Origin: Symsagittifera roscoffensis | Lineage: Eukaryota; Xenacoelomorpha; Acoela; Convolutidae | Length of the DNA: 64,000 bases | Assembly: GCF_963678635.1 (NCBI RefSeq) | Contig: NC_087062.1 | Span: forward strand, 95,721,705 to 95,785,704 | Direction of reading: 5' to 3' | In this document: positions 11,700 to 22,382 of the stretch, in pieces | Numbering within the stretch: position 1 is the stretch's first letter | Layout of the letters: each line of letters starts with the position of its first letter | The notes under the pieces: generated by a model | Told to the model about the DNA's origin: nothing | Databases searched by the model: none | What the model saw: the letters and a program-made list of their open reading frames with translations, nothing else | Translations under genes and position numbers: made by a program

Positions 11700-11909
11700 A
11701 TCTATTACTTTTTTAAATTGATTTTTCTTCCGAATAATTATGACGCTCAAATGAGATCTTTGAAGTTGTATAGGATACACAAACAGTAAATGTTGAGAAA
11801 CTACATGGATCGACCATAAATGAAAACTTGTGCAAGTTCATCTTTGAATAGAAAACGTGCCAATTAGGCGTTCACTTTTTTGGGACACAAATAAGGACTC
11901 ACGATCATA

Positions 11910-11981
11910 TCCCAGTTGGTCTAGCGGTTAGGATTTGTGGCTTTCACCCACAAGGCCCGGGTTCGACTCCCGGACTGGGAA
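11910..11981 (+). tRNA. tRNA-Glu(TTC), perfect consensus (Z subtype)
   Basis: All four stems pair fully, loop CTTTCAC gives anticodon TTC with U33, T loop TTCGACT, and both A and B boxes match consensus. It closely resembles other animal tRNA-Glu(UUC) genes. A T4 run lies about 10 nt downstream. Best candidate for a transcribed gene. Confidence 0.92.
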
Positions 11982-12190
11982 ATCTAGTATTTTCTAAATT
12001 ATTTCTTTCCGAATTACAATTACGATCAAATGAGATTTTTGAAAATGTATAGGATACACGAGCACAAAAACGTTGAGAAATTACATGGATTGACGATAGT
12101 AGAAAACTTGTTCAACTTCATCTTTAACGTACCAAAACGTACCAAATAGGCGTTCACTTTATTGGGACAAAATAAGAACTCAGGATCATG

Positions 12191-12262
12191 TCCCAGTTGG
12201 TGTAGCGTTTAGGATTTAAGGCGTCCAACCCAAAGGCCCGGGTTCGACTCCCGGACTGCGAA
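12191..12262 (+). pseudogene. tRNA-Glu-derived copy, W subtype
   Basis: The W subtype has A box TGGTGTAGCGT and anticodon loop CGTCCAA, in which U33 is replaced by G, with a mispaired TAAGG / CCCAA stem. The T arm and B box are perfect. Not a usable tRNA. Confidence 0.6.
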
Positions 12263-12472
12263 ATCTATTCTTTTTTGAAGTGATTTTTTCTTCCGAATAA
12301 CTATTACGCTCAAATGAGATCTTTGAAGTTGTATAGGGTACACAAAAACAAAATGTTGAGAAACTACATGGATCGACCTTAGTTGAAAATTTGTGCAAGC
12401 TCATCTTTGAATAGAAAACGTGCTAATTAGGCGTTTACTTTCTTGGGACAAAAATTAGAACACGGTTGCATA

Positions 12473-12543
12473 TCCCAGTTGGTCTAGTGGTTAGGATTTT
12501 GGCTTTCACCCACAAGGACCGGGTTCGACTCCCGGACTGGGAA
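12473..12543 (+). tRNA. tRNA-Glu(TTC) copy, X subtype
   Basis: 71 nt with perfect acceptor and T arms. The spacer that follows contains 'gctcaattgattttttg', the sequence to which the truncated copies are joined. Confidence 0.55.
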
Positions 12544-12746
12544 ATCTAGTATTTTTTTAAATTGATTTTTTCCGGATAACTATTATGCTCAATTGATTTT
12601 TTGAAGTTGTATAGGATACACGAACAGAAAATGTTAAGAAACTACCTGGCTCGATCATAGTAGAAAATTTTTGCAAGTTCATCTATAGAAAACGTGCCAT
12701 TTAGGCGTTCACTTTATTGGGACAAAAATAAGGACTCACGATCATA

Positions 12747-12818
12747 TTCCAGCTCGTCTAGCGGCTAGGAATTGTGGCTTTCACCCACAAGGCCCGGGTT
12801 CGACTCCCGGACTGGGCA
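12747..12818 (+). tRNA. tRNA-Glu(TTC) copy, Y subtype
   Basis: Begins TTCCAGC and ends ACTGGGCA, so acceptor pairs 1, 2 and 7 are weak. Anticodon arm and T arm perfect. Confidence 0.45.
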
Positions 12819-13025
12819 ATCTATTACTTTTTTAAATTGATTTTTCTTCCGAATAATTATTACGCTCAAATGAGATCTTTGAAGTTGTATAGGATACACA
12901 AAAAAAATGTTGAGAAACTACATGGATCGACCATAGTTGAAAACTTGCGCAAGTTCATCTTTGAATAGAAAACGTGCCAAGTAGGCGTTCACTTTTTGGG
13001 ACAGAAATAAGGACTCACGATCATA

Positions 13026-13097
13026 TCCCAGTTCGTCTAGCGGCTAGGAATTGTGGCTTTCACCCACAAGGCCCGGGTTCGACTCCCGGACTGGGCA
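13026..13097 (+). tRNA. tRNA-Glu(TTC) copy, Y subtype
   Basis: Ends ACTGGGCA (T-C at pair 1). Otherwise all stems pair; A box carries the Y-type TCG. Confidence 0.5.
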
Positions 13098-13308
13098 ATC
13101 TATTACTTTTTTAAATTGATTTATTCTTCCGAATTACTATTACGCTCAAATGTGTTTTTTGAAGTTGTATAGGATACACGAACACAAAATGTTGAGAAAC
13201 TACATGGATCGACCATAGTTGAAAACTTGTGCGTGTTTATCTTTGAATGGAAAAACGTGCCATCCAGGCGTTCACTTTACTGGGACAAAAATAGAACACG
13301 GTTGCATA

Positions 13309-13380
13309 TCCCAGTTGGTCTAGAGGTTAGGATTTGTAGCTTTCACCCACAAGGCCCGGGTTCGACTCCCGGATTGCGAA
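13309..13380 (+). tRNA. tRNA-Glu(TTC) copy, V subtype
   Basis: Same tRNA sequence as at 9,054. First monomer of the nine-unit block that is repeated 3.37 kb downstream. Confidence 0.5.
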
Positions 13381-13593
13381 GTCTATTACTTTTTTTAAAT
13401 TGATTTTTTCTTCCGAATTACTATTACGCTCAAATGTGTTTTTTGAAGTTGTATAGGATACACGAACACAAAATGTTGAGAAACTACATGGATCGACCAT
13501 AGTTGAAAACTTGTGCGTGTTTATCTTTGAATGGAAAAACGTGCCATCCAGGCGTTCACTTTACTCGGACAAAAAATAGAACACGGTTGCATA

Positions 13594-13664
13594 TCCCAGT
13601 TGGTCTAGTGGTTAGGATTTTGGCTTTCACCCACAAGGACCGGGTTCGATTACCGGACTTGGAA
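13594..13664 (+). tRNA. tRNA-Glu(TTC) copy, X subtype
   Basis: T arm CCGGG TTCGATT ACCGG and 3' end ACTTGGAA leave two stem mismatches. Confidence 0.45.
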
Positions 13665-13870
13665 ACTTAGTATTTTTTAAATTGATTTTTTCCGGATAAC
13701 TATTATGCTCAATTGATTTTTCGAAGTTGTATAGGATACACGAACAGAAAATGTTAAGAAACTACCTGGCTCGATCATAGTAGAAAATTTTTGCAAGTTC
13801 ATCTTTGAATAGAAAACGTGCCATTTAGGCGTTCACTTTATTGGGACAAAAATAAGTACTCACGATCATA

Positions 13871-13942
13871 TCCCAGTTTGTCTAGCGGCTAGGAAATGTG
13901 GCTTTCACCCACATGGCCCGGGTTCGACGCCCGCACTGGGAA
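13871..13942 (+). tRNA. tRNA-Glu(TTC) copy, Y subtype
   Basis: A box TTGTCTAGCGG, T loop TTCGACG and T stem CCGGG / CCCGC are all slightly off consensus. Confidence 0.4.
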
Positions 13943-14152
13943 ATCTATTACTTTTTTAAAATGATTTTTCTTCCGAATAACTATTACGCTCAAATGAGAT
14001 CTTTGAAGTTGTATAGGATACACAAACACTAAATGTTGAGAAACTACATGGATCGACCATAGTTGAAAACTTGTGCAAGTTCATCTTTGAATAGAAATCG
14101 TGCCAATTAGGCGTTCACTTTTTTGGGACAGAAATAAGGACTCACGATCATA

Positions 14153-14224
14153 TCCCAGTTGGTCTAGCGGTTAGGATTTGTGGCTTTCACCCACAAGGCC
14201 CGGGTTCGACTCCCGGACTGGGAA
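14153..14224 (+). tRNA. tRNA-Glu(TTC), perfect consensus (Z subtype)
   Basis: Identical over 72 nt to the copy at 11,910. Confidence 0.92.
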
Positions 14225-14433
14225 ATCTAGTATTTTCTAAATTATTTCTTTCCGAATTACTATTACGATCAAATGAGATTTTTGAAAATGCATAGGATAC
14301 ACGAGCACAAAAACGTTGAGAAATTACATGGATTGACGATAGTAGAAAACTTGTTCAACTTCATCTTTAACGTACCAAAACGTACCAAATAGGCGTTTAC
14401 TTTATTGGGACAAAATAAGAACTCAGGATCATG

Positions 14434-14505
14434 TCCCAGTTGGTGTAGCGTTTAGGATTTAAAGCGTCCAACCCAAAGGCCCGGGTTCGACTCCCGGACT
14501 GCGAA
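14434..14505 (+). pseudogene. tRNA-Glu-derived copy, W subtype
   Basis: G33 in the loop CGTCCAA; stem further weakened (TAAAG). Confidence 0.6.
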
Positions 14506-14715
14506 ATCTATTCTTTTTTGAAGTGATTTTTTCTTCCGAATAACTATTACGCTCAAATGAGATCTTTGAAGTTGTATAGGGTACACAAAAACAAAATGTT
14601 GAGAAACTACATGGATCGACCTTAGTTGAAAATTTGTGCAAGCTCATCTTCGAATAGAAAACGTGCTAATTAGGCGTTCGTTTTCTTGGGACAAAAGTTA
14701 GAACACGGTTGCATA

Positions 14716-14786
14716 TCCCAGTTGGTCTAGTGGTTAGGATTTTGGCTTTCACCCACAAGGACCGGGTTCGACTCCCGGACTGGGAA
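14716..14786 (+). tRNA. tRNA-Glu(TTC) copy, X subtype
   Basis: Same tRNA sequence as at 12,473. Confidence 0.55.
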
Positions 14787-14993
14787 ATCTAGTATTTTTT
14801 TAAATTGATTTTTTCCGGATAACTATTATGCTCAATTGATTTTTTGAAGTTGTATAGGATACACGAACAGAAAATGTTAAGAAACTACCTGGCTCGATCA
14901 TAGTAGAAAATTTTTGCAAGTTCATCTTTGAATAGAAAACGTGCCATTAAGGCGTTCACTTTATTGGGACAAAAATAAGGACTCACGATCATA

Positions 14994-15065
14994 TCCCAGT
15001 TCGTCTAGCGGCTAGGAATTGTGGCTTTCACCCACAAGGCCCGGGTTCGACTCCCGGACTGGGCA
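14994..15065 (+). tRNA. tRNA-Glu(TTC) copy, Y subtype
   Basis: Same tRNA sequence as at 13,026 (ends GGGCA). Confidence 0.5.
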
Positions 15066-15273
15066 ATCTATTACTTTTTTAAATTGATTTTTCTTCCGAA
15101 TAATTATTACGCTCAAATGAGATCTTTGAAGTTGTATAGGATACACAAAAAAAATGTTGAGAAACTACATGGATCGACCATAGTTGAAAACTTGCGCAAG
15201 TTCATCTTTGAATAGAAAACGTGCCATTTAGGCGTTCACTTTTTTGGGACACAAATAAGGCCTCACGATCATA

Positions 15274-15345
15274 TCCCAGTTGGTCTAGCGGTTAGGATTT
15301 GTGGCTTTCACCCACAAGGCCCGGGTTCGACTCCCGGACTGGGAA
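15274..15345 (+). tRNA. tRNA-Glu(TTC), perfect consensus (Z subtype)
   Basis: Third copy identical to that at 11,910. Confidence 0.92.
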
Positions 15346-15554
15346 ATCTAGTATTTTCTAAATTATTTCTTTCCGAATTACTATTACGATCAAATGAGAT
15401 TTTTGAAAATGTATAGGATACACGAGCACAAAAACGTTGAGAAATTACATGGATTGACGATAGTAGAAAACTTGTTCAACTTCATCTTTAACGTACCAAA
15501 ACGTACCAAATAGGCGTTCACTTTATTGGGACAAAATAAGAACTCAGGATCATG

Positions 15555-15626
15555 TCCCAGTTGGTGTAGCGTTTAGGATTTAAGGCGTCCAACCCAAAGG
15601 CCCGGGTTCGACTCCCGGACTGCGAA
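15555..15626 (+). pseudogene. tRNA-Glu-derived copy, W subtype
   Basis: Same tRNA part as at 12,191, with G33 and a broken anticodon stem. Confidence 0.6.
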
Positions 15627-15836
15627 ATCTATTCTTTTTTGAAGTGATTTTTTCTTTCGAATAACTATTACGCTCAAATGAGATCTTTGAAGTTGTATAC
15701 GGTACACAAAAACAAAATGTTGAGAAACTACATGGATCGACCTTAGTTGAAAATTTGTGCAAGTTCATCTTTGAATAGAAAACGTGCCATTTAGGCGTTC
15801 ACTTTATTGGGACAAAAATAAGAACTCATGATCATA

Positions 15837-15908
15837 TCCCAGTTCGTCTAGCGGCTAGGAAATGTGGCTTTCACCCACAAGGCCCGGGTTCGACTCCCGC
15901 ACTGGGAA
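15837..15908 (+). tRNA. tRNA-Glu(TTC) copy, Y subtype
   Basis: Same tRNA sequence as at 11,628 (CCCGC in the T stem). Confidence 0.5.
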
Positions 15909-16118
15909 ATCTATTACTTTTTTAAATTGATTTTTCTTCCGAATAATTATTACGCTCAAATGAGATCTTTGAAGTTGTATAGGATACACAAACACTAAAT
16001 GTTGAGAAACTACATGGATCGACCATAGTTGAAAACTTGTGCAAGTTCATCTTTGAATAGAAAACGTGCCAATTAGGCGTTCACTTTTTTGGGACACAAA
16101 TAAGGACTCACGATCATA

Positions 16119-16190
16119 TCCCAGTTGGTCTAGCGGTTAGGATTTGTGGCTTTCACCCACAAGGCCCGGGTTCGACTCCCGGACTGGGAA
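16119..16190 (+). tRNA. tRNA-Glu(TTC), perfect consensus (Z subtype)
   Basis: Fourth copy identical to that at 11,910. Confidence 0.92.
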
Positions 16191-16400
16191 ATCTAGTATT
16201 TTCTAAATTATTTCTTTCCGAATTACTATTACGATCAAATGAGATTTTTGAAAATGTATAGGATACACGAGCACAAAAACGTTGAGAAATTACATGGATT
16301 GACGATAGTAGAAAACTTGTTCAACTTCATCTTTAACGTACCAAAACGTACCAAATAGGCGTTCACTTTATTGGGACAAAAATAAGGACTCACGATCATA

Positions 16401-16472
16401 TCCCAGTTCGTCTAGCGGCTAGGAACTGTGGCTTTCACCCACAAGGCCCGGGTTCGACTCCCGGACTGGGCA
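16401..16472 (+). tRNA. tRNA-Glu(TTC) copy, Y subtype
   Basis: Ends GGGCA. Otherwise well paired, with connector bases GGAAC before the anticodon stem. Confidence 0.5.
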
Positions 16473-16683
16473 ATCTATTACTTTTTTAAATTGATTTTTT
16501 CTTCCGAATTACTATTACGCTCAAATGTGTTTTTTGAAGTTGTATAGGATACACGAACACAAAATGTTGAGAAACTACATGGATCGACCATAGTTGAAAA
16601 CTTGTGCGTGTTTATCTTTGAATGGAAAAACGTGCCATCCAGGCGTTCACTTTACTGGGACAAAAATAGAACACGGTTGCATA

Positions 16684-16755
16684 TCCCAGTTGGTCTAGAG
16701 GTTAGGATTTGTAGCTTTCACCCACAAGGCCCGGGTTCGACTCCCGGATTGCGAA
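16684..16755 (+). tRNA. tRNA-Glu(TTC) copy, V subtype
   Basis: Counterpart of the copy at 13,309 in the second 3.37-kb higher-order unit. Confidence 0.5.
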
Positions 16756-16968
16756 ATCTATTACTTTTTTTAAATTGATTTTTTCTTCCGAATTAATATT
16801 ACGCTCAAATGTGTTTTTTGAAGTTGTATAGGATACACGAACACAAAATGTTGAGAAACTACATGGATCGACCATAGTTGAAAACTTGTGCGTGTTTATC
16901 TTTGAATGGAAAAACGTGCCATCCAGGCGTTCACTTTACTCGGACAAAAAATAGAACACGGTTGCATA

Positions 16969-17039
16969 TCCCAGTTGGTCTAGTGGTTAGGATTTTGGCT
17001 TTCACCCACAAGGACCGGGTTCGATTGCCGGACTTGAAA
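16969..17039 (+). tRNA. tRNA-Glu(TTC) copy, X subtype
   Basis: 3' end ACTTGAAA loses two acceptor pairs. Counterpart of the copy at 13,594. Confidence 0.4.
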
Positions 17040-17245
17040 ATTTAGTATTTTTTAAATTGATTTTTTCCGGATAACTATTATGCTCAATTGATTTTTCGAA
17101 GTTGTATAGGATACACGAACAGAAAATGTTAAGAAACTACCTGGCTCGACCATAGTAGAAAATTTTTGCAAGTTCATCTTTGAATAGAAAACGTGCCATT
17201 TAGGCGTTCACTTTATTGGGACAAAAATAAGATCTCACGATCATA

Positions 17246-17317
17246 TCCCAGTTCGTCTAGCGGCTAGGAAATGTGGCTTTCACCCACAAGGCCCGGGTTC
17301 GACGCCCGCACTAGGAA
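17246..17317 (+). tRNA. tRNA-Glu(TTC) copy, Y subtype
   Basis: T loop TTCGACG, T stem CCCGC, acceptor 3' strand ACTAGGA. Counterpart of the copy at 13,871. Confidence 0.4.
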
Positions 17318-17525
17318 ATCTATTACTTTTTTAAAATGATTTTTCTTCCGAATAATTATTACGCTCAAATGAGATCTTTGAAGTTGTATAGGATACACAA
17401 ACACTAAATGTTGAGAAACTACATGGATCGACCATAGTTGAAAACTTGTGCAAGTTCATCTTTGAAGAAAACGTGCCAATTAGGCGTTCACTTTTTTGGG
17501 ACAGAAATAAGGACTCACGATCATA

Positions 17526-17597
17526 TCCCAGTTGGTCTAGCGGTTAGGATTTGTGGCTTTCACCCACAAGGCCCGGGTTCGACTCCCGGACTGGGAA
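17526..17597 (+). tRNA. tRNA-Glu(TTC), perfect consensus (Z subtype)
   Basis: Fifth copy identical to that at 11,910. Confidence 0.92.
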
Positions 17598-17806
17598 ATC
17601 TAGTATTTTCTAAATTATTTCTTTCCGAATTACTATTACGATCAAATGAGATTTTTGAAAATGTATAGGATACACGAGCACAAAAACGTTGAGAAATTAC
17701 ATGGATTGACGATAGTAGAAAACTTGTTCAACTTCATCTTTAACGTACCAAAACGTACCAAATAGGCGTTCACTTTATTGCGACAAAATAAGAACTCAGG
17801 ATCATG

Positions 17807-17878
17807 TCCCAGTTGGTGTAGCGTTTAGGATTTAAGGCGTCCAACCCAAAGGCCCGGGTTCGACTCCCGGACTGCGAA
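17807..17878 (+). pseudogene. tRNA-Glu-derived copy, W subtype
   Basis: Loop CGTCCAA with G33. Counterpart of the copy at 14,434. Confidence 0.6.
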
Positions 17879-18088
17879 ATCTATTCTTTTTTGAAGTGAT
17901 TTTTTCTTCCGAATAACTATTACGCTCAAATGAGATCTTTGAAATTGTATAGGGTACACAAAAACAAAATGTTGAGAAACTACATGGATCGACCTTAGTT
18001 GAAAATTTGTGCAAGCTCATCTTTGAATAGAAAACGTGCTAATTAGGCGTTCACTTTCTTGGGACAAAAATTAGTACACGGTTGCATA

Positions 18089-18159
18089 TCCCAGTTGGTC
18101 TAGTGGTTAGGATTTTGGCTTTCACCCACAAGGACCGGGTTCGACTCCCGGACTAGGAA
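18089..18159 (+). tRNA. tRNA-Glu(TTC) copy, X subtype
   Basis: Acceptor 3' strand ACTAGGA gives one mismatch. Counterpart of the copy at 14,716. Confidence 0.5.
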
Positions 18160-18366
18160 ATCTAGTATTTTTTTAAATTGATTTTTTCCGGATAACTATT
18201 ATGCTCAATTGATTTTTTGAAGTTGTATAGGATACACGAACAGAAAATGTTAAGAAACTACATGGCTCGATCATAGTAGAAAATTTTTGCAAGTTCATCT
18301 TTGAATAGAAAACGTGCCATTTAGGCGTTCACTTTATTGGGACAAAAATAAGGACTAACGATCATA

Positions 18367-18438
18367 TCCCAGTTCGTCTAGCGGCTAGGAATTGTGGCTT
18401 TCACCCACAAGGCGCGGGTTCGACTCCCGGACTGGGCA
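18367..18438 (+). tRNA. tRNA-Glu(TTC) copy, Y subtype
   Basis: T stem begins GCGGG and the 3' end reads GGGCA. Counterpart of the copy at 14,994. Confidence 0.45.
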
Positions 18439-18646
18439 ATCTATTACTTTTTTAAATTGATTTTTCTTCCGAATAATTATTACGCTCAAATGAGATCTTT
18501 GAAGTTGTATAGGATACACAAAAAAAAATGTTGAGAAACTACATGGATCGACCATAGTTGAAAACTTGCGCAAGTTCATCTTTGAATAGAAAACGTGCCA
18601 AGTAGGCGTTCACTTTTTGGGACAGAAATAAAGACTCAAAATCATA

Positions 18647-18718
18647 TCCCAGTTGGTCTAGCGGTTAGGATTTGAGGCTTTCACCCACAAGGCCCGGGTT
18701 CGAATCCCGGACTGGGAA
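18647..18718 (+). tRNA. tRNA-Glu(TTC), near-consensus (Z subtype)
   Basis: Two changes from consensus: anticodon stem TGAGG (A-A mismatch) and T loop TTCGAAT, which still fits the B box. Possibly functional. Confidence 0.75.
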
Positions 18719-18925
18719 ATCTAGTATTTTCTAAATTGATTTTCCGAATTACTATTACGATCAAATGAGATTTTTGAAGTTGTATAGGATACACGAGCAC
18801 AAAAACGTTGAGAAATTACATGGATTGACGATAGTAGAAAACTTGTTCAACTTCATCTTTAACATACCAAAACGTACCAAAAAGGCGTTCACTTTATTGG
18901 TACAAAATAAGAACTCAGGATCATG

Positions 18926-18997
18926 TCCCAGTTGGTGTAGCGGTTAGTATTTAAGGATTCCACCCCAGAGGCCCGGGTTCGACTCCTGGACTGCGAA
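18926..18997 (+). pseudogene. tRNA-Glu-derived copy, anticodon TCC
   Basis: Loop ATTCCAC, stem TAAGG / CCCAG mispaired, T stem TCCTGG and 3' end CTGCGAA. Confidence 0.5.
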
Positions 18998-19206
18998 ATC
19001 TATTCTTTTTTGAATTGATTTTTTCTTCCGAATAACTATTATGCTCAATTGATTTTTTGAAGTTGTATAGGATACACGAACAGAAAATGTTAAGAAACTA
19101 CCTGGCTCGATCATAGTAGAAAATTTTTGCAAGTTCATCTTTGAATAGAAAACGTGCCATTTAGGCGTTCACTTTATTGGGACAAAAATAAGGACTCACG
19201 ATCATA

Positions 19207-19278
19207 TCCCAGTTCGTCTAGCGGCTAGGAATTGTGGCTTTCACCCACAAGGCCCGGATTCGACTCCCGGACTGGGCA
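19207..19278 (+). tRNA. tRNA-Glu(TTC) copy, Y subtype
   Basis: T stem CCGGA and B box GATTCGACTCC; ends GGGCA. Confidence 0.45.
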
Positions 19279-19489
19279 ATCTATTACTTTTTTAAATTGA
19301 TTTCTTTCCGAATTACTATTACGATCAAATGAGATTTTTGAAGTTGTATAGGATACACGAGCACAAAAACGTTGAGAAATTACATGAATTGACGATAGTA
19401 GAAAACTTGTTCAACTTCATCTTTAACATACCAAAAAGTACCAAATAGGCGTTCACTTTATTGGGACAAAATAAGAACTCAGGATCATG

Positions 19490-19561
19490 TCCCAGTTGGT
19501 GTAGCGGTTAGTATTTAAGGCTTCCACCCCAGAGGCCCGGGTTCGACTCCTGGACTGCAAA
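19490..19561 (+). pseudogene. tRNA-Glu-derived copy, anticodon TCC
   Basis: Loop CTTCCAC, stem TAAGG / CCCAG mispaired, 3' end CTGCAAA. Confidence 0.5.
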
Positions 19562-19770
19562 ATCTATTCTTTTTTGAATTGATTTTTTCTTCCGAATAAC
19601 TATTATGCTCAATTAATTTTTTGAAGTTGTATAGGATACACGAACAGAAAATGTTAAGAAACTACCTGGCTCGATCATAGTAGAAAATGTTTGCAAGTTC
19701 ATCTTTGAATAGAAAACGTGCCATTTAGGCGTTCCTTTTATTGGGACAAAAATAAGGACTCACGATCATA

Positions 19771-19842
19771 TCCCAGTTCGTCTAGCGGCTAGGAATTGTG
19801 GCTTTCACCCACAAGGCCCGGATTCGACTCCCGGACTGGGAA
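19771..19842 (+). tRNA. tRNA-Glu(TTC) copy, Y subtype
   Basis: Acceptor fully paired (ends GGGAA). T stem CCGGA; A box with Y-type TCG. Confidence 0.5.
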
Positions 19843-20052
19843 ATCTAGTATTTTCTAAATTGATTTCTTTCCGAATTACTATTACGATCAAATGAGATTT
19901 TTGAAGTTGTATAGGATACACGAGCACAAAAACGTTGAGAAATTACATGGATTGACGATAGTAGAAAACTTGTTCAACTTCATATTTAACATACCAAAAC
20001 GTACCAAATAGGCGTTCACTTTATTGGGACAAAATAAGAACTCAGGATCATG

Positions 20053-20124
20053 TCCCAGTTGGTGTAGCGGTTAGTATTTAAGGCTTCCACCCCAGAGGAC
20101 CGGGTTCGACTCCTGGACTGCGAA
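20053..20124 (+). pseudogene. tRNA-Glu-derived copy, anticodon TCC
   Basis: Same subtype as 19,490, with T arm ACCGGG / TCCTGG and 3' end CTGCGAA. Confidence 0.5.
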
Positions 20125-20334
20125 ATCTATTCTTTTTTGAATTGATTTTTTCTTCCGAATAACTATTACGCTCAAATGATATCTTTGAAGTTGTATAGGG
20201 TACACACACACAAAATGTTGAGAAACTACATGGATCGACTTTTGTTGAAAATTTGTGCAAGTTCATCTTTGAATAGAAAACGTGCTAATTAGGCGTTCAC
20301 TTTCTTGGGACAAAAATTAAAAGACGGGTTCATA

Positions 20335-20406
20335 TCCCAGTTGGTCTAGTGGTTAGGATTTTTGGCTTTCACACACAAGGCCCGTGTTCGACTCCCGGAC
20401 TGGGAA
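20335..20406 (+). tRNA. tRNA-Glu(TTC) copy
   Basis: Anticodon stem TTTGG / ACACA and T stem CCGTG / CCCGG are weakened. Acceptor perfect. Confidence 0.45.
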
Positions 20407-20615
20407 ATCTACGATTTTTTAAAATTGATTTCTTTCCGAATTACTATTACGCTCAAATGAGATTTTTGAAGTTGTATAGGATACACGAACACAAGATGTT
20501 CACAAACTACCTGGCTCGATCATAGTAGAAAATTTGTGCAAGTTCATCTTTGAATAGAAAACGTGCCAATTAGGCGTTTACTTTATTGGGACAAAAATAA
20601 GGACTCACGATCATA

Positions 20616-20687
20616 TCCCAGTTGGTCTAGCGCTTAGGATTTGTGGCTTTCATACACAAGTCCAGGGTTCGACTCCCGGACTGGGAA
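20616..20687 (+). tRNA. tRNA-Glu(TTC) copy
   Basis: D loop GCGCTTA. Anticodon stem TGTGG / ACACA has one mismatch at the loop edge; T stem starts CAGGG. Acceptor perfect. Confidence 0.5.
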
Positions 20688-20900
20688 ATCTATTACTTTT
20701 TTTAAATTGACTTTTTCTTCCGAATAACTTTTACGCTCAAATGAGTTCTTTGAAGTTGTATAGGATACACGTACAAAAAAACGTTGAGAAATTACATGGA
20801 TTGACGATAGTAGAAAACTTGTTCAACTTCATCTTTGAATAGCAAAACGTACCAAATAGGCGTTCACTTTATTGGGACAAAATAAGAACTCAGGATCATA

Positions 20901-20972
20901 TCACAGTTGGTCTAGCGGTTAGTATTTGTGGCTTTCACCCACAAGTCCCGGGTTCGACTCCCGGACTGGGAA
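20901..20972 (+). tRNA. tRNA-Glu(TTC), near-consensus
   Basis: One acceptor mismatch (TCACAGT) and one D-stem change (GGAT to GTAT). Anticodon and T arms perfect. Confidence 0.65.
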
Positions 20973-21183
20973 ATCTATTACTTCTTTAAATTGACTTTTT
21001 CTTCCGAACAACAATTACGCTCAAATGAGATCTTTGAAGTTGTATAGGATACACAAACACAAAATGTTGAGAAACTACATGGATCGACCATAGTTGAAAA
21101 CTTGTGCAAGTTCATCTGTGAATAGAAAACGTGCCAATTAGGCGTTCATTTTATTGGGACAAAAACCAGAACACGGTTGCATA

Positions 21184-21255
21184 TCCCAGTTGGTCTAGTG
21201 GTTAGGATTTATGGCTTTCACCCACAATAACCGGGTTCGACTCCCGGACTAGGAA
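21184..21255 (+). tRNA. tRNA-Glu(TTC) copy
   Basis: Variable region ATAA instead of AGGC; anticodon stem TATGG / CCACA; acceptor 3' strand ACTAGGA. Confidence 0.45.
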
Positions 21256-21464
21256 ATCAAGTAATTTTTTTAAATTGATTTTTTCCGAATAACTTTACGC
21301 TCAATTGAGTTTTTTGAAGTTGTATAGGATACACGAACACAAGATGTTAACAAACTACCTGGCTTGATCATAGTAGAAAATTTGTGCAATTTCATCTTTG
21401 AATAGAAAACGTGCCAATTAGGCGTTCAGTTTCTTGGGATTAAAAAATAGAAACCGAGTTCATA

Positions 21465-21536
21465 TCCCAGTTGGTCTAGTGGTTACGATTTTTGGCTTGC
21501 ACCCACAAGGCCCGTGTTGGACTCCCGGACTGGGAA
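21465..21536 (+). pseudogene. tRNA-Glu-derived copy, anticodon TGC
   Basis: Loop CTTGCAC changes the anticodon to TGC (Ala). T loop TTGGACT loses the B box and T stem CCGTG is mispaired. Confidence 0.5.
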
Positions 21537-21743
21537 ATCTAGTATTTTTTAAATTGATTTCTTTCCGAATTACTATTACGCTAAAATGAGATTTTTGAAG
21601 TTGTATAGGACACACGAACACAAGATGTTAACAAACTACCTGGCTTGATCATAGTAGAAAATTTGTGCAAGTTCATCTTTGAATAGAAAACGTGCCAATT
21701 AGGCGTTCACTTTTTGGGACAAAAATAAGGACTCACGATCATA

Positions 21744-21815
21744 TCCCCGTTGGTCTAGCGGTTACGATTTGTGGCTTTCACCCACAAGTCCAGGGTTCGA
21801 CTCCCGGACTGGGAA
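21744..21815 (+). tRNA. tRNA-Glu(TTC) copy
   Basis: Acceptor TCCCCGT has an A-to-C mismatch. Anticodon arm perfect; T stem starts CAGGG. Confidence 0.5.
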
Positions 21816-22028
21816 ATCTATTACTTTTTTCAATTGATTTTTTCTTCCGAATAACTTTTACGCTCAAATGAGTTCTTTGAAGTTGTATAGGACACATGAA
21901 CACAAAAACGTTGAGAAATTACAAGGATCGACCATAGTTGAAAACTTGTGCAAGTTCATCTTTGAATAGAAAACGTGCCAATTAGATGTTCACTTTATTG
22001 GGAAAAAAAATAAGGAATCACGATCATA

Positions 22029-22100
22029 TCCCAGTTGGTCTAGCGATTAGGATTTGTGGCTTTCACCCACAAGGGCCAAGTTCGACTCCCAGACTGCGGA
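22029..22100 (+). tRNA. tRNA-Glu(TTC) copy, weakened
   Basis: T stem CCAAG / CCCAG and 3' end ACTGCGGA have several mismatches. Anticodon arm perfect. Confidence 0.4.
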
Positions 22101-22310
22101 ATCTACTACTTTTTTAAATTGATTTTTCTTCCGAATAACTATTACGCTCAAATGAGATCTTTGAAGTTGTATAGGATACACAAACACAAAATGTTTAGAA
22201 ACTACATATATCGACCATAGTTGAAAACTTGTGCAGATTCATCTTTGAATAGAAAACGTGCCAATTAGGCGTTCACTTTTTTGGGACAAAAATAAGGATT
22301 CACGTTCATA

Positions 22311-22382
22311 TCCCAGTTGGTCTAGCGGTTAGGACTTGTGGCTTTCACCCACAAGGCCCGGGTTCGACTCCCGGACTGGAAA
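22311..22382 (+). tRNA. tRNA-Glu(TTC), near-consensus, last full copy
   Basis: D arm, anticodon arm and T arm pair well. The 3' end ACTGGAAA loses acceptor pair 2. A truncated copy at 22,594-22,653 follows and ends the array. Confidence 0.6.

Larger units (their letters stand above)
13026..18997 (+). repeat. 3.37-kb higher-order repeat of 12 tRNA monomers
   Basis: Monomer subtypes in order Y-V-X-Y-Z-W-X-Y-Z-W starting at 13,026 recur from 16,401. The offset is 3,375 bp at the first copies, 3,373 in the middle and 3,371 at the end. Within this, X-Y-Z-W forms a four-monomer subunit of about 1.12 kb that also occurs at 11,351. Confidence 0.8.
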